Made by a program: the position numbers and the translations under genes. A stretch of DNA of 64,000 bases from Citricoccus alkalitolerans (lineage in GTDB: Bacteria; Actinomycetota; Actinomycetes; Actinomycetales; Micrococcaceae): positions 1-64,000 of the forward strand of contig NZ_BAAALH010000003.1 of the NCBI RefSeq assembly GCF_039528175.1. The letters run 5' to 3'. Shown one piece after another: positions 52,114-60,574 of the stretch. Every line of letters starts with the position of its first letter. Position 1 is the stretch's first letter. The notes beneath the pieces were generated by a model, which had not been told where the DNA came from, made no database searches, and saw nothing but the letters and a program-made list of their open reading frames with translations.

Positions 52114-52575
52114 AAGAGCCCTCCCCAGCGAGGCTGCCCGGCCGGGCATCACACCCTCATTGTGTCCCAAGACACACTAGGGCGGGTGTCCCTCGACTGC
52201 TCGGATATCGCTTTTGGTCGAGGGCGATCGTGCCCGCTCTGCCGCTGTTGCATTTGCTCGAGGAGCATTCGAAGAATGCTAGATGTGCTAACTAGCTAGC
52301 CCGCTAGGTATCTGCCTTGTCTAGCTAGACAGGCGAGTTATTTGACTGTGCTCTCCGCCCCCGGATGACTCTGCGACGGAGAAGCTGTCCGCCGGCGTTG
52401 ACTGCCTTGGCCGGTGGCCGACTCGCCCCGTTGGGAGGGAGCCCGAACATCAATCACTGACACCATGCGGGAAGTCATGATCGAATGGGCGCACTTGGCC
52501 CCGCGCCATGGAGGCTTTGAGGCATAAGCCGGGGTCGTCCCGATTCCGGTGCATTCCACCAGGAAAGGGAAAATC
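52114..52575. other. Gene-free stretch with TAGCTAG-rich palindromes
   Basis: 460 bp upstream of both the TIR gene and the small membrane protein. Contains the TAGCTAG cluster at 52280-52331 (see palindrome). No ORF supported. Confidence 0.45.
52318..52331. repeat. Perfect palindrome TGTCTAGCTAGACA
   Basis: 14-bp perfect palindrome, extended by GCC on the left and GGC on the right across one extra T. A second CTAGCTAG lies 26 bp upstream near 52293. Operator-like or recombination-site-like; unusual in this GC-rich DNA since CTAG is rare in actinobacteria. Confidence 0.5.
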
Positions 52576-52791
52576 ATGCTGAAGAAGCTCTCCGAGATGG
52601 GCGTCAAGTCCGGTTACCTTTACACAGCCGGCTTCGCCTCCATCGGGTTGACGTTCATGTCCTGGGCTGCCTCTCGGGGGAAAATGGATTCGAAGGCGCA
52701 GTCCGACCGGTGGGGTCTGTTTGTCGGGGAATGGACTCCGACGTTCTTCGCACTCGGCACGGCATTGAAGCTCGAAGAGACCAGCCGGTAA
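52576..52791 (+). CDS. Small conserved membrane protein
   Basis: 71 residues from ATG 52576 after GGAAAGGGA. MLKKLSEMGVKSGYLYTAGF leads into one membrane helix (GYLYTAGFASIGLTFMSWAAS), then a polar loop and WGLFVGEWTPTFFALGTALK. This pattern recurs in actinobacterial genomes as a short stress-associated protein; function unknown. Confidence 0.65.
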   Translation: MLKKLSEMGVKSGYLYTAGFASIGLTFMSWAASRGKMDSKAQSDRWGLFVGEWTPTFFALGTALKLEETSR

Positions 52792-52893
52792 CTCCGTCGC
52801 TGAACTAGCAGAGGCAAGGGGACGTGCGCAGCGACGCAAGTCCACGGCCACACAATCGAGCCGTCACACGAGGGGATTCCTCTACGAGCGGTG

Positions 52894-52981
52894 TTGGTGA
52901 CGAAGGCTTGGCGTCCGTTCACCCGACTCCTGGCATTCGTGCCGCCGACCCTTGAAGTGACACCTCATCCGTAAACGACCG
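52894..52981. repeat. Dispersed repeat, copy 4 (long form)
   Basis: 88 bp, about 89% identical to copy 3 at 45532-45619, same orientation. Ends 45 bp before the stop codon of the leftward GAF-ANTAR gene. Confidence 0.7.
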
Positions 52982-53025
52982 TCGGTGACACTGCTGGTTG
53001 TGGCCCAGCTTTCGGTGACGTCCCT

Positions 53026-53790
53026 TCAGTGGGGTATCGGTTCCCCGTCAGCCGAGGGGAGATTACCGGTGCTGGCTAAATGGTCGGCTACGTGGACAAG
53101 TTTGGTGTTGCTGTGGGAGCTGACGCCCGACAAAAGAAGAAAGGCTTGCTCGGCCGTGACGTTGTAGCGCTCCATAAGGATGCCCTTGGCCTGCCCGATC
53201 ACATCCCGCGATTGTGCCGCATCCCGCAGCTGCTCGACTTTTTGCGTTCCAGCGAACGCGACAGCTACATGTGCTGCCACCAGCAGGCCAATTTGTTCGG
53301 CCTCGCAATCGAAGGCGTCGGATTCCCGGCTGTAGAGGTTGAGCGCGCCCAGATTGTCTCCCTCGATGAACAATTGGAAGACGAGCATGCTCTTGGCACC
53401 CAGGCCAAGGGCCCCGGCAGTGAAATCGGGCCATCGGCGCTCGGCTGCCAGATCGGGGACACTCACTGTCTTGTGCTCGAACGCTGCATCCAGGCAAGGC
53501 CCTTGGCCCACCTCCTCCTGCAACGCGGCGATTTCCCGGGCCAGATCCCCGGTGGGTACCCGTGTCTCGACTCTCTTGCGCCCGTGCACCAGGGTGATGG
53601 AAGCTTCCTGGGCTCCCGGAATCATACCGACAGCGGCACCGACCATGCGCTCCAGTACTGCCGCTTCGCCTTCTTCTGCGTGAAGGGAGCGGGCGAGTTC
53701 ACTCATGTGCCGGGCGAGTTCATCGTCCCTAGGCCCCCCAAGGGTAGCCCCTTTTTCGTCATCCTTCCCCTGTGCCTCGTCATCACTCAT
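53026..53790 (-). CDS. GAF-ANTAR domain RNA-binding regulator
   Basis: 254 residues. GAF domain about 45-175 (AVGMIPGAQEASITLVHGRK...GQGPCLDAAFEHKTVSVPDL, SMLVFQLFIEGDNLGALNLY) and an ANTAR domain (RDVIGQAKGILMERYNVTAE...LSGVSSHSNTKLVHVADHL). Second ANTAR antiterminator of the window, only distantly like the first. No good ribosome site at ATG 53790; a TGTAGAAAT box just upstream could make a leaderless message. Confidence 0.88.
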   Translation of the reverse strand: MSDDEAQGKDDEKGATLGGPRDDELARHMSELARSLHAEEGEAAVLERMVGAAVGMIPGAQEASITLVHGRKRVETRVPTGDLAREIAALQEEVGQGPCLDAAFEHKTVSVPDLAAERRWPDFTAGALGLGAKSMLVFQLFIEGDNLGALNLYSRESDAFDCEAEQIGLLVAAHVAVAFAGTQKVEQLRDAAQSRDVIGQAKGILMERYNVTAEQAFLLLSGVSSHSNTKLVHVADHLASTGNLPSADGEPIPH

Positions 53791-54448
53791 GCCACATTTC
53801 TACAATGAATTTCCAGATCTCATAGCCGCCGCCGCGATTCGACGTCACTGGGGATTCGGACGCCCTGCCACAGACCATCAACGACCGTTTTCGGGCGCTT
53901 CATTTTGAGCCGCGGCCGGGAAGCCCTGAGGTGGTCTCAAGTCATGTGCGAAACATACTTGGTCGAGCCAAGGCCTAGAACGGATTTCGGCCCGCTTGGG
54001 AACCGCATGGATAGTCTGAGGCGATTGGTGCACTAACGAGTCCGCACCTGCGAAAACAAGAGGTGCTGCACCTACTGCAACTCTTTTGGTTGAACGCCGA
54101 TAAGCTACCTTATGTAAAGTAAGTAGTTCATAGTTCGGATGGGTACATGGTGAGTGCTCCCCGATCGGGCGCAGAGCCGCGAATCTGATCGATCCGTCCG
54201 GGAAGTTGTACAAGCGGTCACTTGATCGGTCGCGATGGACGGTCGGGACTGAAAGGCTTTTTGCCGTTCTCTGGCAGGGTTAGGGCCATGAAATGAGGAC
54301 TCTCGTGCGAACAGGCGTCGGGGCGGACTGCGGCCCCGAATCCGTGAGGGAGCTCGGGGCTGCAGTCGTTCGATGCGCCGGTGGATGATGCCGGTCCACT
54401 ACCGGGCTACTTGAGACCCCGGGGCAGGTCCTCGGCGCGTCCTTGGGC
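53791..54448. other. Gene-free stretch
   Basis: About 660 bp between the GAF-ANTAR start and the isochorismatase stop, without a supported ORF. It is lower in GC around 54050-54130 (TAAGTAAGTAGTTCATAG). Nothing else recognised. Confidence 0.4.
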
Positions 54449-55093
54449 TCAGACGGTGGCGATGGCCTGCCGGCCCTGGATGGCGGAGGAGCCGAGATCG
54501 CTGGTGGGCAGCGCGGTACCACCGGCGACGGCGGCGGTCCAGTCCTCGGTGGTGGCCACGGCGGCGAAGTTGGAGTGCAACAACACCATCAGGGTCTCGT
54601 GCAGCTGCTGGGCGCTGACGCTGCCGGCTGCGTTGGCCAGGTGGACGGCGCCGGTGGCGTCGGAGAGGACCTCCACGGCCACATCCAGCGGTTCGGCGTC
54701 GGCGGCTGTGCCCAGCACGCAGTTGTTGGTCATGTATCCCACCAGGGTGAGGGTGTCCACGCCCTGGTCCCGGACCCAGTCGGTCATGCCGGTGCCGGCG
54801 AACACGCTGGCGTAGGACTTGGTGACGCGCTTGGCTGATGAGTCCACGGCGGCTTCCACGTCGGGGTGGATCTTCCAGCCTTCGGAGCCGGCGGCGAACA
54901 CCGGGGCGCCCTCGGGGTACTCGTGCTGGACGACGGCCACCGGCATCCCGGCCTGCTGAGCAGTGTTGATGGTGCTCACGATGTGGGCCAGGGAGTCCTC
55001 GCGGGGCGGGTACTGGATGGCCAGGGGCCCGTCGGCGTCGAAGTAGTCGTTCTGGACGTCGACGATTATTAGGGCACGGCGTGGGGTGGTCAT
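54449..55093 (-). CDS. Isochorismatase-family cysteine hydrolase
   Basis: 214 residues from ATG 55093, AGGAGGA nine bases upstream. Catalytic triad by position: D12 (LIIVDVQNDYF), K92 (KRVTKSYASVF) and C125 (VGYMTNNCVLGTA). Hydrolyses an amide or C-N bond; nicotinamidase, N-carbamoylsarcosine amidase and related activities share the fold, so the substrate is open. Divergent from an AraC-type regulator that probably controls it. Confidence 0.85.
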   Translation of the reverse strand: MTTPRRALIIVDVQNDYFDADGPLAIQYPPREDSLAHIVSTINTAQQAGMPVAVVQHEYPEGAPVFAAGSEGWKIHPDVEAAVDSSAKRVTKSYASVFAGTGMTDWVRDQGVDTLTLVGYMTNNCVLGTAADAEPLDVAVEVLSDATGAVHLANAAGSVSAQQLHETLMVLLHSNFAAVATTEDWTAAVAGGTALPTSDLGSSAIQGRQAIATV

Positions 55094-55222
55094 GGAGAAT
55101 CCTCCTGGGTCGGGTGCGGCCAAATCGGCCGGCTGGTTGGGTACGCCATCTAGCGTCGCGCACGTGCGGGACGTACCGTGAGTGGCGTAGCAGCATACTT
55201 TCGATGAGATCGGGCCAACACC

Positions 55223-56167
55223 ATGCGGATTGCCGTGCATGCGTTCGAAGGGATCACCCTGTTTCACCTCGCCGCTCCCCTGCTGGTCTTCGGGGAGGTC
55301 ACCCGCCAGCACCTAGCCGAGGACTGGACCTCGGTCGTCTTCAGTGACGACGGCGGCCCGGTTCGCACCGCCGAGGGCGTGTTGCTGGAGGATCTGGCCG
55401 GCCCGGAGGTGGCCGCGGAGGCGGACCTGCTGGTGCTGCCGTCCTGGCCGACGGACTCGCCTCCCGTGCCAGACCCGTTCGTCGCCTTGGTGCGCGGGGC
55501 GCACGAGCGGGGCGCGACGGTTGCCGGGTTGTGCCTGGGTGCCTTTCCTGTGGCCGCCAGCGGCGTGCTGGGCGGGCGGGCGGCCGTGACCCACTGGGCC
55601 GGTGCCGCGGAGCTGGCCCGGGCCTATCCCGACATGCCGGTTCAGCCGGCGGCGCTGTACCTGGACCACGGGGACGTGCTCACCTCGGCCGGGACGGCCT
55701 CGGCGCTGGATGCCTGTCTGCACATCGTGCGCACCCGGCTCGGCTCGTCCGCGGCAGCACAGGTAGCCCGGCACCTGGTCATCGCCCCGCACCGCGAGGG
55801 CGACCAGGCCCAGTACGTCGACCGGCCCCTGCCCGAGCATGACGGCACCGGACCGGTGGCCAAGGCCATGACCTGGGCCCTGGAGCACCTGGACGAGCCC
55901 CTGGACGTCACCGCGATGGCCGCCCGGGCCCACATGAGCCCGCGAAATTTCACCCGCCGGTTCCGCCAGACCACCGGCACCAGCCCCGCCAAGTGGCTAC
56001 TGGCCCGCCGTCTGGACGACGCCCGGCGCCTGCTGGAGACCACCGAGTGGGGAATAGCCCGCATCGCCTCCGCTTGCGGATTCACCAATCCCGTGACATT
56101 CCGGCAGAACTTCGCGGCCGCCTACGCCACCACACCGACCTCCTACCGGCGCCGGTTCAAGTCGTAG
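55223..56167 (+). CDS. GlxA/FtrA-type AraC-family transcriptional regulator
   Basis: 314 residues. N-terminal DJ-1/PfpI-like domain (IAVHAFEGITLFHLAAPLLV; VAGLCLGAFPVAASGVLGGR, with the nucleophile-elbow Cys) and C-terminal AraC HTH pair (LDVTAMAARAHMSPRNFTRRF and WGIARIASACGFTNPVTFRQ). Divergent from the hydrolase gene with 130 bp between, the usual arrangement of a regulator and its target. ATG 55223 lacks a strong ribosome site. Confidence 0.9.
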   Translation: MRIAVHAFEGITLFHLAAPLLVFGEVTRQHLAEDWTSVVFSDDGGPVRTAEGVLLEDLAGPEVAAEADLLVLPSWPTDSPPVPDPFVALVRGAHERGATVAGLCLGAFPVAASGVLGGRAAVTHWAGAAELARAYPDMPVQPAALYLDHGDVLTSAGTASALDACLHIVRTRLGSSAAAQVARHLVIAPHREGDQAQYVDRPLPEHDGTGPVAKAMTWALEHLDEPLDVTAMAARAHMSPRNFTRRFRQTTGTSPAKWLLARRLDDARRLLETTEWGIARIASACGFTNPVTFRQNFAAAYATTPTSYRRRFKS

Positions 56168-56744
56168 CCGTCCAGAAGAGTCGGGCATGGTCGTCCCCAG
56201 AATTGGCCGACGATGTGGTGTTCGGGCGGCAGCCGTGTTCACTTTCCGGACTGTATTGACAACCGATTGTGGCCCCAGAGGGCTCGAATCCTGGTCCTGA
56301 GTCATGGCCGTTGAGGCAAGAAAGGACCCCGCTGACCGAAGCGCCCTCACGCCCAGGAGAAGGAACCATGTGCGCTTGCCGCGCAGGGTGGGGAGGGATC
56401 CAACCAGTGGCGCCTGGCCTGCCTCCGGCTAAGCACAGTCCAGCGCATGGTGCGGCACCTGCCACTCCCCGCGACGCTGGCCATTTGCCGCAGAAGACCC
56501 GGCGTCCCGGTCCGAACCCAGACGCCTCTCCTTTAGGGCGGGCGTTCGAGCAGGCCACTGTGTAGGCCTGTGGCTTCCGGTGCATCAAGCCGACCGTTTA
56601 TGGGGTGCCGGCGCGAGCAGCCCAGGCGCGTGTGGCCCGGCTCATGCCGGCTCCGACGCGCTTGGCGGAATACCCGGCGGGGGTATATGGTTAGGCCCGG
56701 TACACATACCCCCTTGGGGTATCAGACTATGGAGAGGATGGCCG
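56168..56744. other. Gene-free stretch ending in the copper operon promoter
   Basis: About 580 bp without a supported ORF. Its right end carries the two CsoR-type operators at 56670-56722. A short stretch near 56280 (GGGCTCGAATCC) resembles a tRNA T-arm but no cloverleaf can be drawn. Confidence 0.5.
56670..56722. promoter_or_regulatory. Two CsoR-type operators
   Basis: ATACCCG-GCG-GGGGTAT (56670-56686) and ATACCCC-CTT-GGGGTAT (56706-56722), centres 36 bp apart. The pattern of a G/C-tract inverted repeat with ATAC/GTAT ends is that of CsoR sites. TATATGG and GTATCAG pieces between and after could serve as -10. Upstream of copZ. Confidence 0.85.
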
Positions 56745-56954
56745 ATGGCTGCGAACGAGTACCAGGTGACGGGCATGACCTGCGGGCACTGCGAGATGTC
56801 CGTGCGCGAGGAGGTCGGCGAGGTTCCCGGTGTTGAGGGCGTCCGGGTCAGCGCTCAGACGGGCCGGCTGGTCGTGACCGGCGCCGGGGAGGTCGAGGAC
56901 GCGAAGGTTCTGGTCGCTGTGCAAGAGGCCGGTTACTCCGCGGTGCGGATCTGA
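56745..56954 (+). CDS. copZ: CopZ-like heavy-metal-associated copper chaperone
   Basis: 69 residues from ATG 56745, GGAGAGG upstream. MTCGHCEMSVREEV gives the GMTCxxC copper-binding loop (C13, C16) of the HMA fold, and VVTGAGEVEDAKVLVAVQEAGY its usual end. Passes Cu(I) to CopA. Its stop overlaps the next start. Confidence 0.92.
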   Translation: MAANEYQVTGMTCGHCEMSVREEVGEVPGVEGVRVSAQTGRLVVTGAGEVEDAKVLVAVQEAGYSAVRI

Positions 56955-57592
56955 TGAACGCCGGTGGACGTCTCGCGCTCTACGGGGCGGGCCTGGCGGT
57001 GGCGTTTGGCGGGGCCTTCGGGCTCGCCGGCGCCCTCGTCCCGGACAGCTTCGTGGCGGCGTGGGAACAGCAGGGCCAGATGAACGAGCACAGCGAAGGA
57101 GTGGACGAGATGAACAGCAGCAGCCACGGACAGCACAGGGCCGGTGGCATGGCCGGACACGACCACGCCCCGCACGGCGGACCGGCCCCGGCAGGCATCC
57201 GGGCGGCGGCCGATCCCACGTACCCCGTCGGTTCGACCGTGGTCCTGGAGGCAGGGCACATGCCCGGCATGCAGGGTGCCACGGCCACGATCTCCGGTGC
57301 CTTCGACACGACCACCTACGCGGTCAGCTACACCCCCACCACCGGCGGGGAGCCCGTCGTGAACCACCGGTGGGTCGTGCACGAGGAGCTGCAGGACCCC
57401 AATGCGGCACCGTCGGCCGACGGGACCGCGGTGGTGCTGGAGGCCGAGCACATGGAGGGCATGGCCGGGGCCGCGGCGAGCATCGACTACTCGACCGGCG
57501 AGACCGTGTACATGGTCGACCTGGAAGTGGATGGCATGGAGATGACGCACCACAAGTGGGTCGTCGAAAGCGAGCTCCGGCCCGCCGACTGA
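56954..57592 (+). CDS. YdhK/DUF1541 family exported protein
   Basis: 212 residues, overlapping copZ by one base (TGATG). An N-terminal membrane segment (LALYGAGLAVAFGGAFGLAGALVP), then a Met/His-rich stretch (GQHRAGGMAGHDHAPHGG), and two DUF1541 repeats: VLEAGHMPGMQGATATISGA ... VNHRWVVHEEL and VLEAEHMEGMAGAAASIDYS ... HHKWVVESEL. The Met/His motifs suggest extracellular copper binding. Not all copper operons include it; in Gram-positive clusters it does appear beside copA. Confidence 0.85.
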   Translation: MNAGGRLALYGAGLAVAFGGAFGLAGALVPDSFVAAWEQQGQMNEHSEGVDEMNSSSHGQHRAGGMAGHDHAPHGGPAPAGIRAAADPTYPVGSTVVLEAGHMPGMQGATATISGAFDTTTYAVSYTPTTGGEPVVNHRWVVHEELQDPNAAPSADGTAVVLEAEHMEGMAGAAASIDYSTGETVYMVDLEVDGMEMTHHKWVVESELRPAD

Positions 57593-57656
57593 CGCGGCCG
57601 GGCCGCTGCCCAAGACAAGTGCCACGACAAACTGAGACGTACGGAGAAGGACAAAG

Positions 57657-59981
57657 ATGAGCACATCAGCCCCCGCCACGGCCAGGCCGGCTATCGAACT
57701 GGAGATCGGCGGGATGACCTGCGCCTCCTGCGCGGACCGGATCGAGCGGAAGCTTAACAAGCTCGACGGTATCCAGGCGACGGTGAACTACGCCACCGAG
57801 AAGGCCAAGGTCACCGTCCCGGCCGGCTATGACCCGGCCCTGCTGGTCGCCGAGGTGGAGAAGACCGGGTACACCGCCGCCCTGTCCAAGCCCCAGGACA
57901 CGAAGGACGCCGGGCCGGCGACGGCCGACGACGGGGGCGGGGAGGATCCCGAGGTGGCATCGTTGCGGCACCGGCTCATCGGCTCGGTCGTGCTCACGGT
58001 GCCGGTGATCGCGATGTCGATGATCCCTGCGCTGCAGTTCACTTACTGGCAATGGCTGTCCTTGGCCCTGGCGGCCCCGGTGATCGTCTGGGCGGCGTGG
58101 CCGTTCCACCAGGCGGCGTGGACCAATCTGAAGCACGGCACCGCGACCATGGACACCCTGATCTCGATGGGCACCTCCGCGGCGATGCTGTGGTCGGTGT
58201 ACGCCCTGTTCTTCGGCACCGCGGGCACCCCAGGCCTGGTGCACCCCTTCGAGTTCACGATCGCCCCCTCGGACGGTGCGGCGAACATCTACCTCGAGGT
58301 CGGGGCCGGGGTGACGATGTTCATCCTCGCCGGCCGGTACTTCGAGAAGCGCTCCAAGCGCCAGGCCGGTGCGGCGCTGCGGGCCCTGCTGGAGCTGGGC
58401 GCCAAGGAGGTCTCCGTGCTGCGCGACGGCGCCGAGGTGAAGATCCCGACCGTCGAGCTGGCCGTCGGGGATGAGTTCATCGTCCGGCCCGGGGAGAAGA
58501 TCGCCACCGACGGTGTGGTGGTCTCCGGCACGTCCGCCGTGGACGCCTCGATGCTCACCGGCGAGTCCGTACCGGTTGAGGTCACCGAGTCCGACGCGGT
58601 CACCGGGGCCACCGTGAACGCCGGTGGGCGCCTGGTGGTCCGGGCCACCCGGGTGGGTGCGGACACCCAGCTGGCACAGATGGCCCGGCTGGTGGAGGAC
58701 GCCCAGACCGGCAAGGCCGAGGTCCAGCGTCTGGCCGACCGGGTCTCGGGGATCTTCGTGCCCATCGTGATCGTCATCGCGGTGGTCACCCTCGGCGCCT
58801 GGCTGGGTGCCGGATTCCCCGTCGCCGCCGCCTTCACCGCCGCCGTCGCGGTCCTGGTCATCGCCTGCCCCTGCGCCCTGGGCCTGGCCACCCCGACCGC
58901 GTTGCTGGTTGGCACCGGTCGCGGCGCGCAGTTGGGCATCCTCATCAAGGGCCCCGAGGTGCTGGAGTCCACCCGCAGGGTTGACACCGTGGTGCTGGAC
59001 AAGACCGGCACCGTCACCACCGGCAAGATGACCTTGATTGAGGTCATCACCGAACCCGGCGTGGACCGGGCCGAGCTGCTGCGCTACGCCGGGGCCCTGG
59101 AGGACGCCTCCGAGCACCCCATCGCCCAGGCCATCGCCGCCGGCGCCACCCAGGAAGTCGGCGTGCTGCCCACCCCGGAGGACTTCGCCAACATCGAAGG
59201 CAAGGGCGTGCAGGGCGTCGTGGAGGGCACCGGTGTGGTCATCGGCCGCGAATCCCTGCTGGCGGACTGGTCACAGTACCTCTCCGCCGAGGTGTCCTCC
59301 GCCAAGGCCCGAGCCGAGGGTCAGGGCAAGACCGTCGTCGCCATCGGCTGGGACGGGTCGGCCCGCGGCATCCTCGTCGTCGCCGACACCGTCAAGCCCA
59401 CCAGCGCCGAGGCCATCGCCGGTCTCAAGGACCTCGGGCTGGCCCCGGTGCTGCTGACTGGGGACAACGAGGCCGTCGCGCGCCAGATCGCCGCCGAAGT
59501 CGGCATCGACCAGATCATCGCCGAAGTCCTGCCCCAGGAGAAGATCGACGTCATTGCCCGCCTCCAGCAAGACGGCAAGATGGTCGCCATGGTCGGGGAT
59601 GGTGTCAACGACGCCCCCGCGCTGGCCCAGGCCGATCTCGGCCTGGCGATGGGCACCGGCACCGACGTGGCCATCGAGGCCGCCGACATCACCCTGGTGC
59701 GCGGAGACCTCCGCAGCGCGGTCGATGCGATCCGCCTGTCCCGCAAGACCCTGGGCACGATCAAGACGAACCTGTTCTGGGCCTTCGCCTACAACGTCGC
59801 CGCGATTCCACTGGCCGCCCTGGGCATGCTCAACCCAATGCTCGCCGGCGCGGCAATGGCCTTCTCCAGTGTCTTCGTGGTCGGCAACAGCCTGCGCCTG
59901 CGCGGGTTCACCAGCACGACCGGCACCACCACGGCACCGGCCACCAACACCGCCCCGGCGCCCCAGCCGGCCCACACCTGA
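57657..59981 (+). CDS. copA: Cu(I)-translocating P1B-type ATPase, CopA
   Basis: 774 residues. One N-terminal HMA domain (GMTCASC), the membrane region with the CPC motif (IACPCALG, about residue 402), the TGES loop, phosphorylation motif DKTGTVTTG (about 447), HP motif (EHPIAQ) and GDGVNDAPALAQADLG (about 647), plus the conserved YN and MxxSS motifs in the last helices (AFAYNVAAIP and AMAFSSVFVV). All motifs of Cu(I)-exporting P1B-1 ATPases are intact. Pumps copper out of the cytoplasm. The C-terminus is Thr/Pro rich. Confidence 0.95.
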   Translation: MSTSAPATARPAIELEIGGMTCASCADRIERKLNKLDGIQATVNYATEKAKVTVPAGYDPALLVAEVEKTGYTAALSKPQDTKDAGPATADDGGGEDPEVASLRHRLIGSVVLTVPVIAMSMIPALQFTYWQWLSLALAAPVIVWAAWPFHQAAWTNLKHGTATMDTLISMGTSAAMLWSVYALFFGTAGTPGLVHPFEFTIAPSDGAANIYLEVGAGVTMFILAGRYFEKRSKRQAGAALRALLELGAKEVSVLRDGAEVKIPTVELAVGDEFIVRPGEKIATDGVVVSGTSAVDASMLTGESVPVEVTESDAVTGATVNAGGRLVVRATRVGADTQLAQMARLVEDAQTGKAEVQRLADRVSGIFVPIVIVIAVVTLGAWLGAGFPVAAAFTAAVAVLVIACPCALGLATPTALLVGTGRGAQLGILIKGPEVLESTRRVDTVVLDKTGTVTTGKMTLIEVITEPGVDRAELLRYAGALEDASEHPIAQAIAAGATQEVGVLPTPEDFANIEGKGVQGVVEGTGVVIGRESLLADWSQYLSAEVSSAKARAEGQGKTVVAIGWDGSARGILVVADTVKPTSAEAIAGLKDLGLAPVLLTGDNEAVARQIAAEVGIDQIIAEVLPQEKIDVIARLQQDGKMVAMVGDGVNDAPALAQADLGLAMGTGTDVAIEAADITLVRGDLRSAVDAIRLSRKTLGTIKTNLFWAFAYNVAAIPLAALGMLNPMLAGAAMAFSSVFVVGNSLRLRGFTSTTGTTTAPATNTAPAPQPAHT

Positions 59982-60013
59982 ACCGCCTGATCCAAACTCG
60001 AGTGGAGACCACC

Positions 60014-60367
60014 ATGACCACCCCCGCCGAATCCACCAAATCCGTCGAAGTTACCGAGTCCGGTGAAGCCGGCCACGAGGCCGGGCACCACGGCTACATG
60101 TCCGACAAGGACCGCTACCTGGCCCGCCTCAAACGCATCGAGGGCCAAGTCCGCGGCGTCCACCGCATGGTCGACGAGGAAAAGTACTGCATCGACATCC
60201 TCACCCAGGTCAGCGCCCTGACCAGCGCCCTGGAGAACGTCGCCCTGAGCCTGCTGGATGACCACCTCAAGCACTGCGTCGTCAATGCCGCCCGCAACGG
60301 CGGAGCCGAGAGCGACGAGAAGATCGCCGAGGCCTCCGCGGCCATCGCCCGCCTCGTGAAGTCCTGA
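60014..60367 (+). CDS. csoR: CsoR-type copper-sensing repressor
   Basis: 117 residues from ATG 60014 after GTGGAG (ATG 60014 preferred over the in-frame GTG 60002). DRYLARLKRIEGQVRGVHRM opens the all-helical DUF156 fold; the Cu(I) ligands are C59 (EKYCIDIL), H84 and C88 (DDHLKHCVV). An N-terminal His-rich tail (GEAGHEAGHHG) is present. Copper binding releases the repressor from operators like those at 56670-56722. Last gene of the operon it controls. Confidence 0.93.
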   Translation: MTTPAESTKSVEVTESGEAGHEAGHHGYMSDKDRYLARLKRIEGQVRGVHRMVDEEKYCIDILTQVSALTSALENVALSLLDDHLKHCVVNAARNGGAESDEKIAEASAAIARLVKS

Positions 60368-60574
60368 GCAGCCGGCCCCGGGCGACGCGCGCAGACCCGT
60401 TGCCCGACCGAGAGCGGCCCAGGCCCTGAACCCCTGACGCATGAACAGGGCCCCGTCCTGGGTGTCCGGCGACAAGCCGTGCCCGCCTTCGTCCTCGGCG
60501 ACGCGGGCGAGCGGCACCACCAAGCATCTTCGGCGCGGCTCGACACCGCATGCAGAAAGAGAAAGAGAGAAGAC

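Noticed and set aside
56270..56310. tRNA-like T-arm (GGGCTCGAATCC)
   Set aside because: No matching acceptor, D or anticodon stems within 90 bp.
57666..59117. 483-codon minus-strand ORF opposite copA
   Set aside because: copA motifs are intact on the + strand; the antisense translation is low-complexity Gly/His/Arg.
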